Shown one piece after another: positions 1 through 12,700 of a stretch of DNA of 64,000 nucleotides. The stretch's first letter is position 1, and each line of letters opens with the position of its first letter. The notes under the pieces were generated by a model, which worked only from the letters and a program-made list of their open reading frames with translations, was not told where the DNA came from and did not search any database. The translations under genes and the position numbers were made by a program. This DNA is from Plenodomus lindquistii (Eukaryota > Ascomycota > Dothideomycetes > Pleosporales > Leptosphaeriaceae): contig JANUWI010000009.1 of NCBI GenBank assembly GCA_025504975.1, positions 930,001 through 994,000 of the forward strand, written 5' to 3'.

Positions 1-235
1 AGAATCGATGTATGCCGCACTGAAGGGTCCCCGGGAAGAATGTCTGAGACGAGACGGCGTGGACACCAGCCGCGCTAACCCCTTGAGTATAAAATCGATA
101 ATTGTTTGCTGAATATGGTATAGCCCAGTCGCCGGAACATGTTTGTGAGCAAATAAATGGAACCGTATATGTCGTATTGCGCCTTTGCAACGCCGTGCCC
201 ATGCCGTGTGAACCCAAATGCAGCGTATATCAGAA

Positions 236-3200
236 TCATCGTTGGCAGAACAGCTCAATCTCACCTAGTCCGCCGCCGGGATTGACATCTCGCTGCTGCT
301 CCTTCCAATTCTCGAAAGCCTCCTGTACGTCGTCATCGCATTGAATGCTAACATAGGTTCCTTCGCTGTCGAGGTACTTCAGTTTCACCTGTCCTGAGCC
401 AAGCGACACTGATGTGGATCGTTGGAGTTTGGCGTCGATCCGATCTTTCAATGACTGGAAGCTGATGTTTGTGCTGACAACCAAAACCATAGAACTCCCC
501 GCTGACGGGCAGTGAACCTTTACTTTCAACTGGGCGGGAATGTTTGATTCCTGTGATAGCGGCGGCGACATATTTCTCGACTCCATTGATGCGGGTGTCA
601 AGGTTCCCTGACTTCTCTCGAATGACGAGGCAGGCGTCATGGTTCGGTTCATAGGTGGATGGCTGGGATCACGACGTGAAGCGCCACCATAATATTCGTT
701 GTTTGCGTTTGCGAGCTCTGCGGCGGTACGCTGTTGAATGAGGCGATCTCGTTGGATCGCTGGAGATTGGGTTGCAGATCGTGGTGGCGGAACACCTTGT
801 GGTGAGTTGCTGTTACTGCGATTGACAATTGCCGCGTTGTATGCGTAATGTGTTGGAAAAGGTGGCACCTCCGGGACGGGTGGTTGTTGTCCATTTGATT
901 TACGACCTTGTAGATTTGAGTTTATGTCGGGGCTACTAGCCGCGCGGAGCCTACCATTGGAAGATAAAGTTGCATTCGCAGGGAGTGATGGCCTTTGCAT
1001 AGCTCGTCCTTGTGGATATTGGCCAGACTCACCACGGGACATGTGGCCCCTCGTCTGAGCGGGGGCAGTGTATCGGTTGTTTTCCTCATGCGAGTAATTG
1101 CTGGGTGGGTTTTGGCGGGGAAAAGGAAAGGTGCCAGCCGATTGTGAGCTTGTTCGCACCGACATGGGCGTTTCGATGGTCGGTGAGAAGTAAGACTCTT
1201 GTCCGGCTGCAGCCTGTATCTGTTGAGTGCGCAAACTCAACGGTGGCTGACCGCCCATGGGAAAGCGGGCAGGAGGTTCGCCTACTGGCGGGCCACTTTC
1301 ACCAGTAGTAGATCGAGATCGCATAGAGGTACTGGAACTGTTCTGCCGGATGCCATAACTGTCTCTTGGATAGCCACTAGACATGGGATCAACGTCCTCA
1401 TCAACGTCATCTTCGTCGTCCTCCTGGTAGGGGTTCTCCAGAACTTGATCGCGCATGTATGCAAATTGTGTATCAGACGGCTTAGAAGCCGTAGTACTGG
1501 CACTGGAACGGGCTTGGTCCTTCCATACGCGTCGTTGGGTGTCTACCTGTGTAGCCCATTTCTTCATGGTTTCCTCGGAATTAAAGCGGATAATGAAGTT
1601 CTCAATACCTGGATCCCCTTTCCAGAAAATTTGGCATGTGTAAGAGCCTGTAAGCTTGTGAATAAGGGATTCAGTGCAATCACCACTCTTCTCACATACC
1701 TGGCTTTTGTAACGATATAGTCTCTGTGACGTTCTGCATAAATATACGACCCTTGAGCTGTAATTTTGGTTTTCCGTCTTTGGTGACTAGTGACCTGGTC
1801 GACATTTTATTTTTGGGCTTGTTAACATTGATCTCCTTGCAGCAGAGGAGGATCATCTCGAAGAGGTAGATTTTGTACTGGAGGTCTGTCAGCACTGATG
1901 GTGGATCAATGTGCAATGAGACGTGTAAGATCGTCCTGGACGTGTCAATAGCTCAGTAATGCAGGCTACTTACTTCTCGCTCTTCGTTCTTGGATGTCAT
2001 GCTCTCGCCCTTGAGCACGGTATGATGGCCATGTAAAAGCAGCTCTCCGAAGCCTTCGATTCGATGGCCTTTCCAATCCTCTACTAGGTTTTTGAGTTGT
2101 TCGACGGCCTCGACACGTTCCTCACGGGCAATGGCGTCATTTGTGCCTGCGAGGACAGAGGATGCAGCCTCGATACCCTTGGAAATGTCTTCCCGCCTCT
2201 GCTCATCAAGGTCGCCTTTGTCTCGGAGTTGCTGGAGTAGCAGGGGGTATTTGGTTAGGCGCTGAAAGGGTTTCAACAGGAACGAGGTTAGGAGGGTAGG
2301 TGATTCGACCATCTGACGCATCTCGGGCGGGCCGCCTGTTTCCTTGAGCTTCTCGAATTCGCGCATGGCAATTTGCTCGCATTTTTTCTGGTTCGCAATG
2401 TAGGGCTCATACACCTTGAATGCGTCCTTGTACAGCACGAAGAGATTTCCCCAATTCTGTTCGTCGGGCGATTGGGCATTGGTCTGCTCGACACGAATCA
2501 GGAAGCGGCGCTGGAAGTCGAGGAGGGCATTGAGGTTGAGGAAAATGTCATGGACTTGGTCTCCGCTGATGACACCTTTTTCCTCGACGAGCTTCTTGAA
2601 TTCCTGCAGCAGCTCGAGATGCTGGACGTAGGTGCGTTCGGTCTTGACCAGCTCGTCGATGATGTGCTCGCGCTGGGTGCGCTTCGTCTGGGGCCCTCCG
2701 GCGGGGTCCTCGGTGTCGGCGGCGCCAGCAATTTTGCCCTGGGCGACGAGCTCGTCGAGGACGCGGTTTACGACGTTGATGACCTTGACGAAGCCAGTCG
2801 TGTCGTCGCCGTAGAGGTCGCCGAGGATGAAGCAGCTCTCCTGGGGAATGCCCAGCTCGGCGACGCAGCTGGCCATGAACTTGTACGTGGCCATTTTCTC
2901 GTTCTTCTTGAGGCTCTTCTCGTCCGTCTTGCTGCTGGGGACGTGGAGCAGCTGGCGCGGGCCCAGGGCGTTGTACAGCTCCATGAGGGGGTAGCCGCGG
3001 CGGAAGGTGCGCCAGAGCAGGGTGACGGGGTCGGCGTCGTCGTCGGCCTTGTTCTCCTCTTCGGCCATCCAGCGGTCGAAGCCGTGGATGGCGCGCAGGC
3101 GCAGCTGCAGCGTCAGGCAGCGCTGGAACAGCGACGTGTCCTTGTCGGCGCGCTTGTTGAGGACATTGTCGCTGGCCTCGACGGGGCCGCCGTTGACGGG

Positions 3201-3506
3201 CGTGCCGGGCGGGACGGGGGCATGGGCGGGGGCGTTGGGGTTGGGGTTGGGGCTGGCGTGGGCGTGGGCGAAGAGGGTGGAGGCGGCGGTGGCCTGGGAG
3301 CTCTGCGTGTCGCGCAGGCTGCTGTGGGAGAAGGTCGAGTACTGGCTCTGGAAGCTCTGGTGGGACATGAGGCCTGGAGCCCCGGCGCTGGAGGTCATAC
3401 GGGAGGCTGAGGACGCAGCGGCGGCGGGCGACGGCGAGGGTGACGACGAGGTCGAGGTTGTATGGGCGCGCGCCAGGCCCGCGTGCAAGACTAGCCCACT
3501 CTCCAT
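236..3506 (-). CDS. cdc24: Cdc24-type Rho guanine nucleotide exchange factor
   Basis: Activates Cdc42-type GTPases to set cell polarity and hyphal growth at the cortex. Three exons: 3506-1974, 1877-1700 and 1647-236, with 96-bp and 52-bp GT-AG introns; phases join cleanly to give about 1040 residues, usual for the family. A Ser/Ala/Pro-rich N-terminus is followed by a CDC24 calponin-like domain (about 125-255), a DH domain (about 276-460, beginning with EHIIDELVKTERTYVQHL and holding LLKPFQRLTKYPLLLQQL), a PH domain split by both introns (YLFEMILLCC to FNSEETMKKW), a long Ser/Pro/Gln-rich linker and a C-terminal PB1 domain (KVKVHCP to GEIELFCQR), which in the family binds the scaffold Bem1. 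The ATG at 3506 is the first in frame; an extra upstream exon cannot be excluded. Family call is secure. Confidence 0.95.
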
Positions 3507-4782
3507 GGCGGCCCACTCGTCTCCTTTGGCCGCCGTCGTCTGGGAAGGGCAGGCGCGCTAGCTGCAACGAGCCGGCCAGGGTTGGGCTGGGTTGGGTTGG
3601 GTCGGCTCGGCTCAGGGACGTCGCGACCGGCGCAGGGCTGCCGTAGCCTGTCCAGTGTCAGCCCTAGGGGTGCAGTGGGTGGGTGTACTGTAAGCTGTAG
3701 ATGCTGCAGACTGCAGACTGCAGTCTATCTCTGGCGAGCAGAGCAGAGCAGAGTGCGAGTGCTGTGGTCGAGGCGGGATGCGCATCGAATAGACGAGGTT
3801 GCACAGGGAGCGGCGTGGCACATGGGCCGCCTGCAGAACACACAGGTGTACATGGATGGAAATAACCCCTCAGGCTCCAAGGCCACCATACATGCTCTAG
3901 TATAGTCCCGTGTACTCTGCCAGTGACGGCTCAACACCAGCAGAACCCAACGAAAGCGCCCGCCATGAGTCGCTGCCTCTGTCACAGTTTGCGCGGCTGT
4001 TTGACAGGGACACGCTCGCCGAGTACCGCACCGACATAACGCCCTCGAGTTCCCATGACCTCGAACGTCTACTATAGTACATGCACACACAGCACTACGT
4101 GTAGCAGCGACGGCCATGTGCCTATCGTTTGGGCTCGCGTTCCAAGTCGAGCCACACCACACCGTGGCTGATTCCAAAGTCCAACTGCTTTCCAAGTCGA
4201 AATGGCGAGCTCGTGTCAGCTGATACTCGAGATTCTGCCACTGCCCATGCGTTTGTCGACTTGGCGAAGAAAAGGTGCATGCAGCCAGCGAGCACGCCAG
4301 CATCCCCATACTTGTACGGTAGTACCTGCTGTGTAGGTGTACCGTGTAGTGCTGCTGGCTGTGTAGAGTGTAGAGCACTCGGCAGGCGGATTCGCGGCGC
4401 GCACGGACCCCATCCAAGCGACTTCAACCATCTTCTCGAGGCTGAGGCTACGCGAGTGCGAGCGGACCGCAACGGTCAACCTCGCACCCGACGACGCCGC
4501 CACCACCGCCGCCGCTGCACATGACCACACACAAAACCACCTGCACCCACAACTGCTTCCATCACCACCGCCCACCACGACCCGTGCTGCCCCTTCCCGC
4601 GCTCCTGCACACGTGTGCACGCCAGACGACTCCCCCGGCCCCCAGGCAGCACCGTCGCCCAGTGCCCCGTCAGCCCATGATCGCATAGCGTACACAACAT
4701 CTTGCCCGCGCGCCATCCACGGCACCACCGGCGCGCGACATTGCTCCCCACCTTCCTACTCGCTGCGACTGCCACCGCGACC
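3507..4782. other. intergenic region between divergent cdc24 and F-box/WD40 genes
   Basis: About 1.28 kb between two divergent starts. It is GC-rich near both ends and has open frames on both strands, but none shows domain content, so I read it as shared promoter and 5' leader sequence. CAC/ACC-rich stretches at 4490-4600 precede the + strand gene. Confidence 0.6.
3579..3601 (+). repeat. G-quadruplex-like run of five GGG triplets
   Basis: Five GGG runs separated by 2-base loops (TT, CT, TT, TT) lie 73-95 bases upstream of the cdc24 ATG. On the coding strand of cdc24 the tract is C-rich. The motif fits the usual intramolecular G4 pattern; function is inferred only. Confidence 0.6.
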
Positions 4783-7511
4783 ATGGCAGGCCCGCTCGGA
4801 AATACGCCTGTGCCATTCCAAGGACCGCCGTACATGCACCCCTTCCGCCCAGCATCCTCGATGAGTGGTAGCCGGTTTGACGAGGGCTATTCAGAGGATA
4901 CGCGCAGTCAGAACGGCAGCGACACAGTCATGCGCAGCGATGCGCGGCTCAGCGACGCCGACATGGAGCCCGACACGCCCTTTCATCTGCCCGACTGGGT
5001 CCTGGCTCTGAGCGAGCATGAGCGGAGTGGTAAGTTGGCCGCAGAGGGCTTGTCACGCCCAAGCTAACATGACAATTCGCAGAATTTGCATATGCCATCC
5101 TGCGATCACTGACGACGTCGTCAATATCCAGCATAGTGGAGAAGCTGAACCCACTCCTGCATCTCGACCCCGTTCTACACCTTCCGCCTGAAATCACCTT
5201 CCAGATTCTCTCCTATTTGAACCCCGAGACCTTGCTGCGCGCATCCACCCTTTCGCGAGCCTGGAGAAACCGTGTCCTTGACAGCCCCTTGTGGAAACTG
5301 CTGTTCCGGCTCGAGGGCTGGAACTCCAACTTTCCCCAAGTGCGTGCATACGAGGACGGAGAGAGGCAGAAGCGCATTGAATTCAGGGAGAAGGAGCGTA
5401 AGACGCGGCCGAGGGCTGCCGAAGACATCGACTACGATAAACCCTCCTACAAGAAGCGTGTGCGCGAGCGACAGCTCTTTGGTGATGGCCCCGCCCCAGA
5501 GAGCAGCATACTCAACACCCTGGAGCCGCTCTCCATCAGCGGCTCTGTGGGCTCCACCTGGAAAGAACAACATGGCCCTGTCGAGGCGGACGACAGCCCC
5601 ATCATCAAGGCGGGAGACAAGATGGAGGGTGTCTCCTTCAATGATGCTTCACCTGTAGCCATGTCCCCAGAGACTGCGCGCATGACCACATCAGCTTTTG
5701 GAAGTCTAGCAAATCCCCCTGTGCAACCATCGCTGCTACTCCCGGGCCCAGAGCCCAAGATCAACTGGCAGTTCCTCTACAAGCACAAGCGGAGGCTGGA
5801 GGACAATTGGGACGCCGGGCGCTTCTCCAATTTTCAGCTTCCACATCCCAATCACCCGGAAGAGGCCCATACAGAGTGCGTATACACGATTCAGTACTCC
5901 GGCAAATACCTAGTTAGCGGTAGCCGGGACAAGACCATTCGTGTTTGGAACCTCGACGACCTACGCCTCGTACATCCACCGCTCGTAGGTCACACTGCCT
6001 CTGTTCTTTGTCTGCAGTTCGACGAGCGGCCTGAACAGGACATTGTGGTCTCCGGTGGCAGTGATTGCCGAGTCATTCTCTGGCAATTTTCCACGGGACG
6101 CATCGTCAAAGAGATTGAGAAAGCCCATTCAGAATCTGTGCTCAATCTGAGGTTCGATGATCGCTTCTTAGTCACCTGCTCAAAAGACAAGACCATCAAA
6201 GTGTGGAACCGTAGAGAGATGTGGCCTACGGATAACACCTACCCTTCCTCCACTACGAAGTCGGGTGCCCGATTCCCCTCGTACATCATCAACATGCAGG
6301 AACATGTGGAAAATCAGCATCTACACTTCAAGCCACTACTCCCGTACAGTCTGATAATGACCTTGGAGGGCCACGGCGCGGCAGTCAACGCCATCCAGAT
6401 CCTCGACGGACAGATTGTGTCTGCGTCCGGGGACAGGAGTGTCAAGGTCTGGGATGTTAGGACTGGAGCATGCACGCGAACATTTTCAGGCCACAGTAAG
6501 GGAATAGCCTGTGTTCAATTCGATGGTCGACGGATAGTAAGCGGTAGCTCCGACGAGACAGTACGCATCTTCGACCGTGCCACTGGTGCAGAGGTTGCTT
6601 GCCTGAACGGACACACAAACCTTGTACGCACGGTGCAAGCTCAGTTTGGAGACCTCCCCGGCAACGAAGAAGAGCTCGAAGCCGAGGCCAGGGCTGTCGA
6701 TCGAAACTTCTTTGAAGCACAAAGCAGAGGTCTGGTCTCTTCAGACTTATCCCGCTCCCAACGCCGGGCCCGTAACGCCGGGTCCCGGGATCCGACAGCT
6801 ATCTTTGCTTATGGGGCGAAATTACCCCCTGGCGGAGGAGGCAGCAAATGGGCAAGAATCGTGTCAGGGTCCTACGACGAGACTGTCATCATCTGGAAAC
6901 GAGGGCCAGATGGTGCCTGGGAAAAGTCCAAGACGCTATACCAAAACGATGCTGTTCGTGCTGCAGGAGGGCGTCCGCGACGACCGGTTGTCCAAGCTGC
7001 AGCGAATAACGCAGCAGTAAACGCCGCAAACAACGCAGCCCCGTATGGTCCAGTCCCTGGCCAACAAAACAACTTCCAGGCATTGGCTCAACAAGCCCAA
7101 GCCCAAGCTCAAGCAGCCCATAATCTAGCCCAACAAGCACAAGCCCTTCACGCGGCCTCGCAAGTGGTTCAAAGTACCGCTGCTCCGGCTACTGCAAACG
7201 CCTCTACCACAAGTACAGTTACTCCGGCTCCAATCAACCACCCTCAGGCCACGGGTCCCACAATGACTGCACAACAAGGGGTTCCGGCTAATGTTGCACC
7301 GCACCACCATCACCATCACCACCACCATCCGCCGCATCCGCTTGCGCCGCCGATCAACACACAAGGTACGAATAGCAGAGTATTCAAGTTACAATTCGAC
7401 GCACGAAGAATTATTTGCTGCAGTCAAGACCCTACGATTGTGGGATGGGACTTTGCAAACAACGACAAGGACATCATCGCCGCAAGCCAGTTTTTCGGAG
7501 ATTCGTATTGA
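4783..7511 (+). CDS. F-box/WD40 substrate receptor, FWD-1/beta-TrCP-like
   Basis: Probable substrate-recognition subunit of an SCF ubiquitin ligase. Exons 4783-5029 and 5083-7511, intron 53 bp, about 891 residues. The start lies in a strong context (gaccATGG). After an acidic leader, a helical segment (EFAYAILRSLTTSSISSIVEKL, here broken by the intron near its start) resembles the dimerisation segment before the beta-TrCP F-box. The F-box follows at about 115-160 (LPPEITFQILSYLNPETLL), then WD repeats from about 345 (SGSRDKTIRVWNL, SGGSDCRVILW, TCSKDKTIKVWN, SASGDRSVKVWD, SGSSDETVRIFD, SGSYDETVIIWK). An Ala/Gln-rich insert of about 150 residues with a ten-His tract near 825-835 separates the last repeat (CCSQDPTIVGWDF). 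In Neurospora the FWD-1 protein of this architecture mediates FRQ degradation; orthology here is inferred, and a Met30-type role is the alternative. Confidence 0.88.
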
Positions 7512-9731
7512 TTTTCAAACTTGTGGTGCATACACACAATTCACTGTTCACTGAGGTTGTCTGCTCCGTCTCGGAATAACTCTTGGTTCCAATTGCATAT
7601 TTATTCATGGGTAGGAGGAATCTGGCGTACATGATACTACTACGTAGGCGCCGGGGTAGACATTTTGGCATGATTTGGGGATTTGTGGGCACAAAAATGA
7701 AGATGGACACGTTTTAGTTGGCGGCAAAGGTAGCGGGCAAATGGCAGCTTTCCAAAGTTTCACATCAGTGACTAGTCGTGTTTTGTATGATCAGCCACTT
7801 AGCGCTGCCTTCAAGAGTGGTGCAAAAAGCAGAGCAGAGCATCTAGGGCCCGAGCTGGCACATGGTCATCGTTATTATACAATCAACCTCAAGCCGAGCA
7901 ATCGCATTTGTCCATGGCGTGAAAACGAGAATGGTACAAGAGAAGCCGACACTTTTCTGTGAGATGCTCGCGACTAGATGATAACAAAGGGTATAATCCC
8001 TGTATCTCACGGAGACGGTGGGGATGACAAGTGGCGTAATGGCAGCTTCACGTATTTATGTGCTTAGGTAGTGCGATTTTCATATGCCCGAGCTGCTTGC
8101 AATACCCAGTCACGTGAAGAACGCACTTGGGCGCCTGAGTATGTAACGATTTAGGAGGCGTAGTCTTGGTCTGATCGGACGACTCTCGGTGTACTAAGGT
8201 ACTGTACTGTACTGTACATGCGGTGCGGTGGCGGTGTCGTGTTATCGGTGACTGGGAGCTGACATGCAGCTGCGACCTGGGTTACTAGAGAATTCTGCGG
8301 TGATGACTGAGATTGCTTAGCAGAGATGATACACGTGTTAGACGGCTCTCGTAGAGGGAACGCTTGTTGGACGCTGAGTGCTGACGTGCAAGGTAGCGGG
8401 GGGGGGGTGATATCGAAAGTACTAGATGGTGAAGAGTACGTGTGATGCGAGTCAGAATGACGATACTCGGCGAGACTACCGGTGGTACAGGACGTGATGC
8501 AAGAAACGTGGCTGTGGGCAACGGAGAGTCGGAAGGTGGGAAGGATTTGAATGGAGGCGGCCGGGGCAGCGTATCTAACCGTGGTACCATATGCATATAC
8601 TGCACTCTAGAGTAGGGCTGAAGTTGCAGGGAGCTCGGATCGTGCACCTTCCGTTTTCCGCGCTAGAATCAACCATGGTGGACTACTTCAACGCGTCAGT
8701 GGAGGGCCCACCTCCAGGGCCGCATCGGCACGGATACGTGTATACGGGACCTTTCCCTGTATAGACTGTACCGTATGTACCGTATCGGGGCCTAGACAGC
8801 CCACCAGTCCTAGAGAGGTAGATTAGCGTCCGGAACGGCCCTAGCGGACCCCCTTTAGCCGCAGTTGAAACATTCTGTACGTACTGTATCTGGATAGGGT
8901 GTGTACTGTATCTTGTAATCAACCCAACAGCCCTACCCACTTTGAGGTGCTCGCCCTGAATATGCGCGCTTTTCGTCCGCCAAAGAGCGTTGAGAGTGCA
9001 GAGGCCCGGGATGGTGCGCGCTGGTGTTTTGGCAGGGTGGGGTGGGCACTGGGGAATTTGCGGGTCAGAGGGCGATTGGCGACGGGGTCAGCATGGCGTA
9101 CAGGTCAGCAGAGAGAGGACGAATGCCAGAGCGGCGTTGAGCATTGTTTGCAGTCAGCGTCAGCGTCAGCGTCAGCGTCAGCTGTGTGGGTGTGGCGCCA
9201 AAGTACTTACAGTGGCAGTTGACTGGTGTATGTCTCCAAGATTCCGCATCCGGGCAGCAGCCTGTCTGGGCAGGTCGAGCAGCAACACAGCGTTTGCGCT
9301 ACCGCAGCAGGGCCACCGTCCACGCCGCCGACGTTGCAAACACTGCACAAATCAGCAGCCACTCCGCGTGCGAAAGGCCGTCCTTGGTCCGCCATGTTTT
9401 AATGAAGCAGGCCCGGGCGCGCAGGATGGCGTATTCGCCGTATCCGACCAGCTGGCCTTTGCCGCATCGGGCGCACGCGAGCCGGGCGTGCAGGCTATCC
9501 GTCTCCCGGTCGTTAGCCAAGCTCTCACTCCGCCGTCCGCTGGACCAATTCCACTGCTCGCGCGGCCTAGGCTGCAATGACTTTATCTGCTCGCTCCCCT
9601 GTGCATCTGCCCTCTTCTCCTCACCCAAGTTCGCTCTGCTCTTACCCCTAATACCGCGTTTTTTAATACCTTTTGTTTCCATTCCTTGAACTGGGTCAGC
9701 ACAGCGAGCACAAAGGCGATCGTCGCCCATT
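7512..9731. other. 2.2-kb intergenic region upstream of the ABC transporter
   Basis: No supportable gene. It contains recurrent GTACTGTA/GTACCGTA words (8199-8218, 8768-8786, 8877-8890, 8902-8910), a G9 run near 8399, a GTCAGC hexamer array at 9153-9182, and a pyrimidine-rich stretch at about 9585-9690 just before the transporter ATG, typical of a fungal core promoter/leader. Confidence 0.6.
9153..9182. repeat. tandem hexanucleotide repeat (GTCAGC)5
   Basis: Five perfect copies of GTCAGC, about 550 bases upstream of the ABC transporter start. Confidence 0.9.
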
Positions 9732-12700
9732 ATGAATCCCGCCGGCACTTTGCCCGCCAATACCGACCGGGAAGCCGCGTTAGGAGGTGCACCTGCCTAC
9801 ACAGACATGCCAGGTCGGCCCGTAGACCGACCAGAATCAGAATCCGATGCTTCCACCATAGCAGCGAATGGCGATGGCTCTACCAGGAGTCACGAGCCCC
9901 ATCAACAAAAAGGCTCCTCGTACAACACAAACCACAACTCTGAAGAAGAGATGGAAACCGCCAGGAGAGAAGAGCAAGTCCACCAGCTCGCCAGGGCCTT
10001 GACTACTCAGAGCCAGGCCGCCGCATCCCAACAAAACCCCTTCAATGCTGCTCCCAACTCGGCTCTAGACCCCCATGGCGAAAACTTCAACGCTCGCGCA
10101 TGGACAAAGGCCATGCTCAACTTGTCCCAGGAAACACCAGATGCACCCCCTATCCGCACCGCTGGCATTTCATTCCGTGAACTCAACGTCCACGGTTTTG
10201 GAAATGACACTGATTACCAAAAGAGTGTTGGCAACGTTTGGCTTGAAGGCCCCGGCCTTGTCCGCCAACTAATGGGTAACAAAGGCCGCAAGATTGAAAT
10301 TCTCAAAAACCTGGATGGCTTGGTCGAAGCCGGCGAAATGCTCGTTGTCCTTGGACCTCCTGGATCTGGCTGTTCTACCTTCCTCAAGACGATTACCGGA
10401 GAGACACATGGCTTCTTTGTCGACGCCGCGTCCCGCATCAACTACCAGGGTGTTGATCCCAAATTGATGAACAGGAACTACCGTGGCGAAGCCATCTACA
10501 CTGCCGAAGTCGATGTCCATTTTCCACAAATGACCGTTGGCGAGACATTGTACTTTGCAGCCCAGGCTCGCCGTCCCCGTGAGATTCCCGGCGGCGTTAG
10601 TGTCAAGCAGTATGCTGAGCATCAGCGTGATGTCATCATGGCCCTTTACGGAATCTCGCACACCATCAACACTCGCGTTGGTAACGACTTCATTCGTGGT
10701 GTCTCCGGTGGAGAGCGGAAACGTGTCACCATCGCCGAGGCTTCCCTCAGCCGAGCCCCCCTTCAAGCGTGGGACAATTCTACTCGTGGTCTTGATTCTG
10801 CCAACGCCATAGAGTTTGTCAAGACACTTCGCATGGAGACTGAGATCAACGGTACTACTGCTTGTGTTGCCATCTATCAGGCTCCTCAGGCCGCCTACGA
10901 TCTTTTTGACAAGGCTCTTGTGTTGTACGAGGGCCGCCAGATCTACTTCGGAAAGACTACCGAGGCCCGGCAATACTTTGTCAACATGGGCTTCGTATGC
11001 CCAGATCGTCAGACCGATGCCGATTTCTTGACCTCAATGACAAGTTCCCTGGAGCGTATTGTTCGTCCTGGTTTCGAAGACAGAGTTCCTCGCACACCTG
11101 ATGAATTCGCCGAGAAATGGCTTAATTCGCCTGAACGCCAGGCTCTGTTACAACAAATCGACGCCTACGAGCAGAAGTACCCAATCGGCGGTGAGGCTGC
11201 TCAGAGGTTCGCAGAGTCTCGCAAAATGCAGAAGGCAAAGGGTCAACGCGAAAAATCACCCTTCACCTTGTCCTATGTGCAGCAGGTTAAACTCTGTCTT
11301 TGGCGAGGATTCGTGCGCTTGAAGGCAGATCCCAGTATCACCCTCACGCAGCTTTTTGGCAATTCCATCATGGCGCTCATCGTCTCGTCCGTTTTCTACG
11401 ATCTGCAACCTACCACAGACAGTTTCTACTCTCGCGCTGCTCTCCTCTTCTTCGCCATCCTTATGAACGCTTTTGGTTCCGCTCTCGAAATGTTGACTTT
11501 GTACGCTCAGCGACCGATTGTTGAGAAGCATGCCCGTTACGCACTTTACCACCCGTCCGCCGAAGCTTTTGCCAGCATGTTAACTGATATACCGTACAAG
11601 GTCACGAACGCCATCTTGTTCAATCTCATCTTGTACTTCATGACCAACCTTAGGCGCGAACCCGGGAACTTCTTTTTCTTCCTGCTCGTCTCCTTCACAT
11701 TAACCTTGGTCATGTCCATGCTCTTCCGGTCAATTGCCGCTTTATCCAGGTCCCTCGTTCAGGCTCTCGCACCCGCTGCTGGCTTGATTCTCGGTCTCGT
11801 CATGTACACTGGTTTCACGATTCCTCCTACATACATGTTGGGCTGGTCCAAGTGGATACGCTACGTCAATCCTGTCAGCTACGCATTCGAATCTCTCATG
11901 GTGAACGAATTTCACAACCAGCAATTCGAATGCACCGTATATGTACCGAGTGGTCCCGACTATGAGGGTGTCTCAGGTCTCAACCGTGCTTGCTCTGCTG
12001 TCGGCTCTGTTCCTGGACAAACATACGTCGAAGGAACCGCCTACATTGAGTCCGCCTTCGAGTATAAACACGAGTACAAGTGGCGCAACTGGGGCATTTT
12101 GTGGGGCTTCTTGATCGGCCTCATGTTGGTCTACCTCGTCGCTACCGAGTACATCACAGCCAAGAAGTCCAAGGGTGAAGTTCTGGTCTTCCGTCGCGGC
12201 CACGTGGTTCCTGGTGCTAAGAGCCAGTCTACCGAAGATCTCGAAGCCGCTGCTCCTGGTCGTAGCGTCAATGCCCAGAACGACAGCTCTGATAATCTTG
12301 CTATGATTGAACGTCAAACCGCCATCTTCCAGTGGAGAAATGTCTGTTACGACATCAAAATCAAGAAAGAGGAACGCCGTATTCTTGACCATGTTGATGG
12401 ATGGGTCAAGCCTGGTACTTTGACTGCTCTCATGGGTGTATCTGGTGCTGGTAAGACTACTCTGCTGGATGTCTTGGCTACTCGTACAACCATGGGTGTT
12501 ATTTCCGGTGACATGTTGGTTGATGGCAAGCCCCGTGACGACTCCTTCCAACGCAAAACTGGTACGTTCATATTCAACTCCTTTTGCGCCCAGTACAAAG
12601 CTGATTCATGGTTCAGGTTATGCGCAGCAACAAGATCTTCACTTGTCCACAACCACTGTCCGCGAAGCGCTAACTTTCTCCGCAATCCTCCGTCAACCTG

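Noticed and set aside
2373..3410. 345-codon frame antisense to cdc24
   Set aside because: It mirrors the DH/CDC24 coding region and is Val/Ala/Gly/Glu-rich without domain features; a shadow frame.
3725..4417. 230-codon - strand frame between cdc24 and the F-box gene
   Set aside because: Low-complexity-like, Cys/Arg-rich, no domain, shares space with several other frames.
8990..9580. Overlapping 181-196 codon + strand frames before the ABC transporter
   Set aside because: Contain the hexamer repeat translated as SVSVSVS and no domain; run into the transporter leader.
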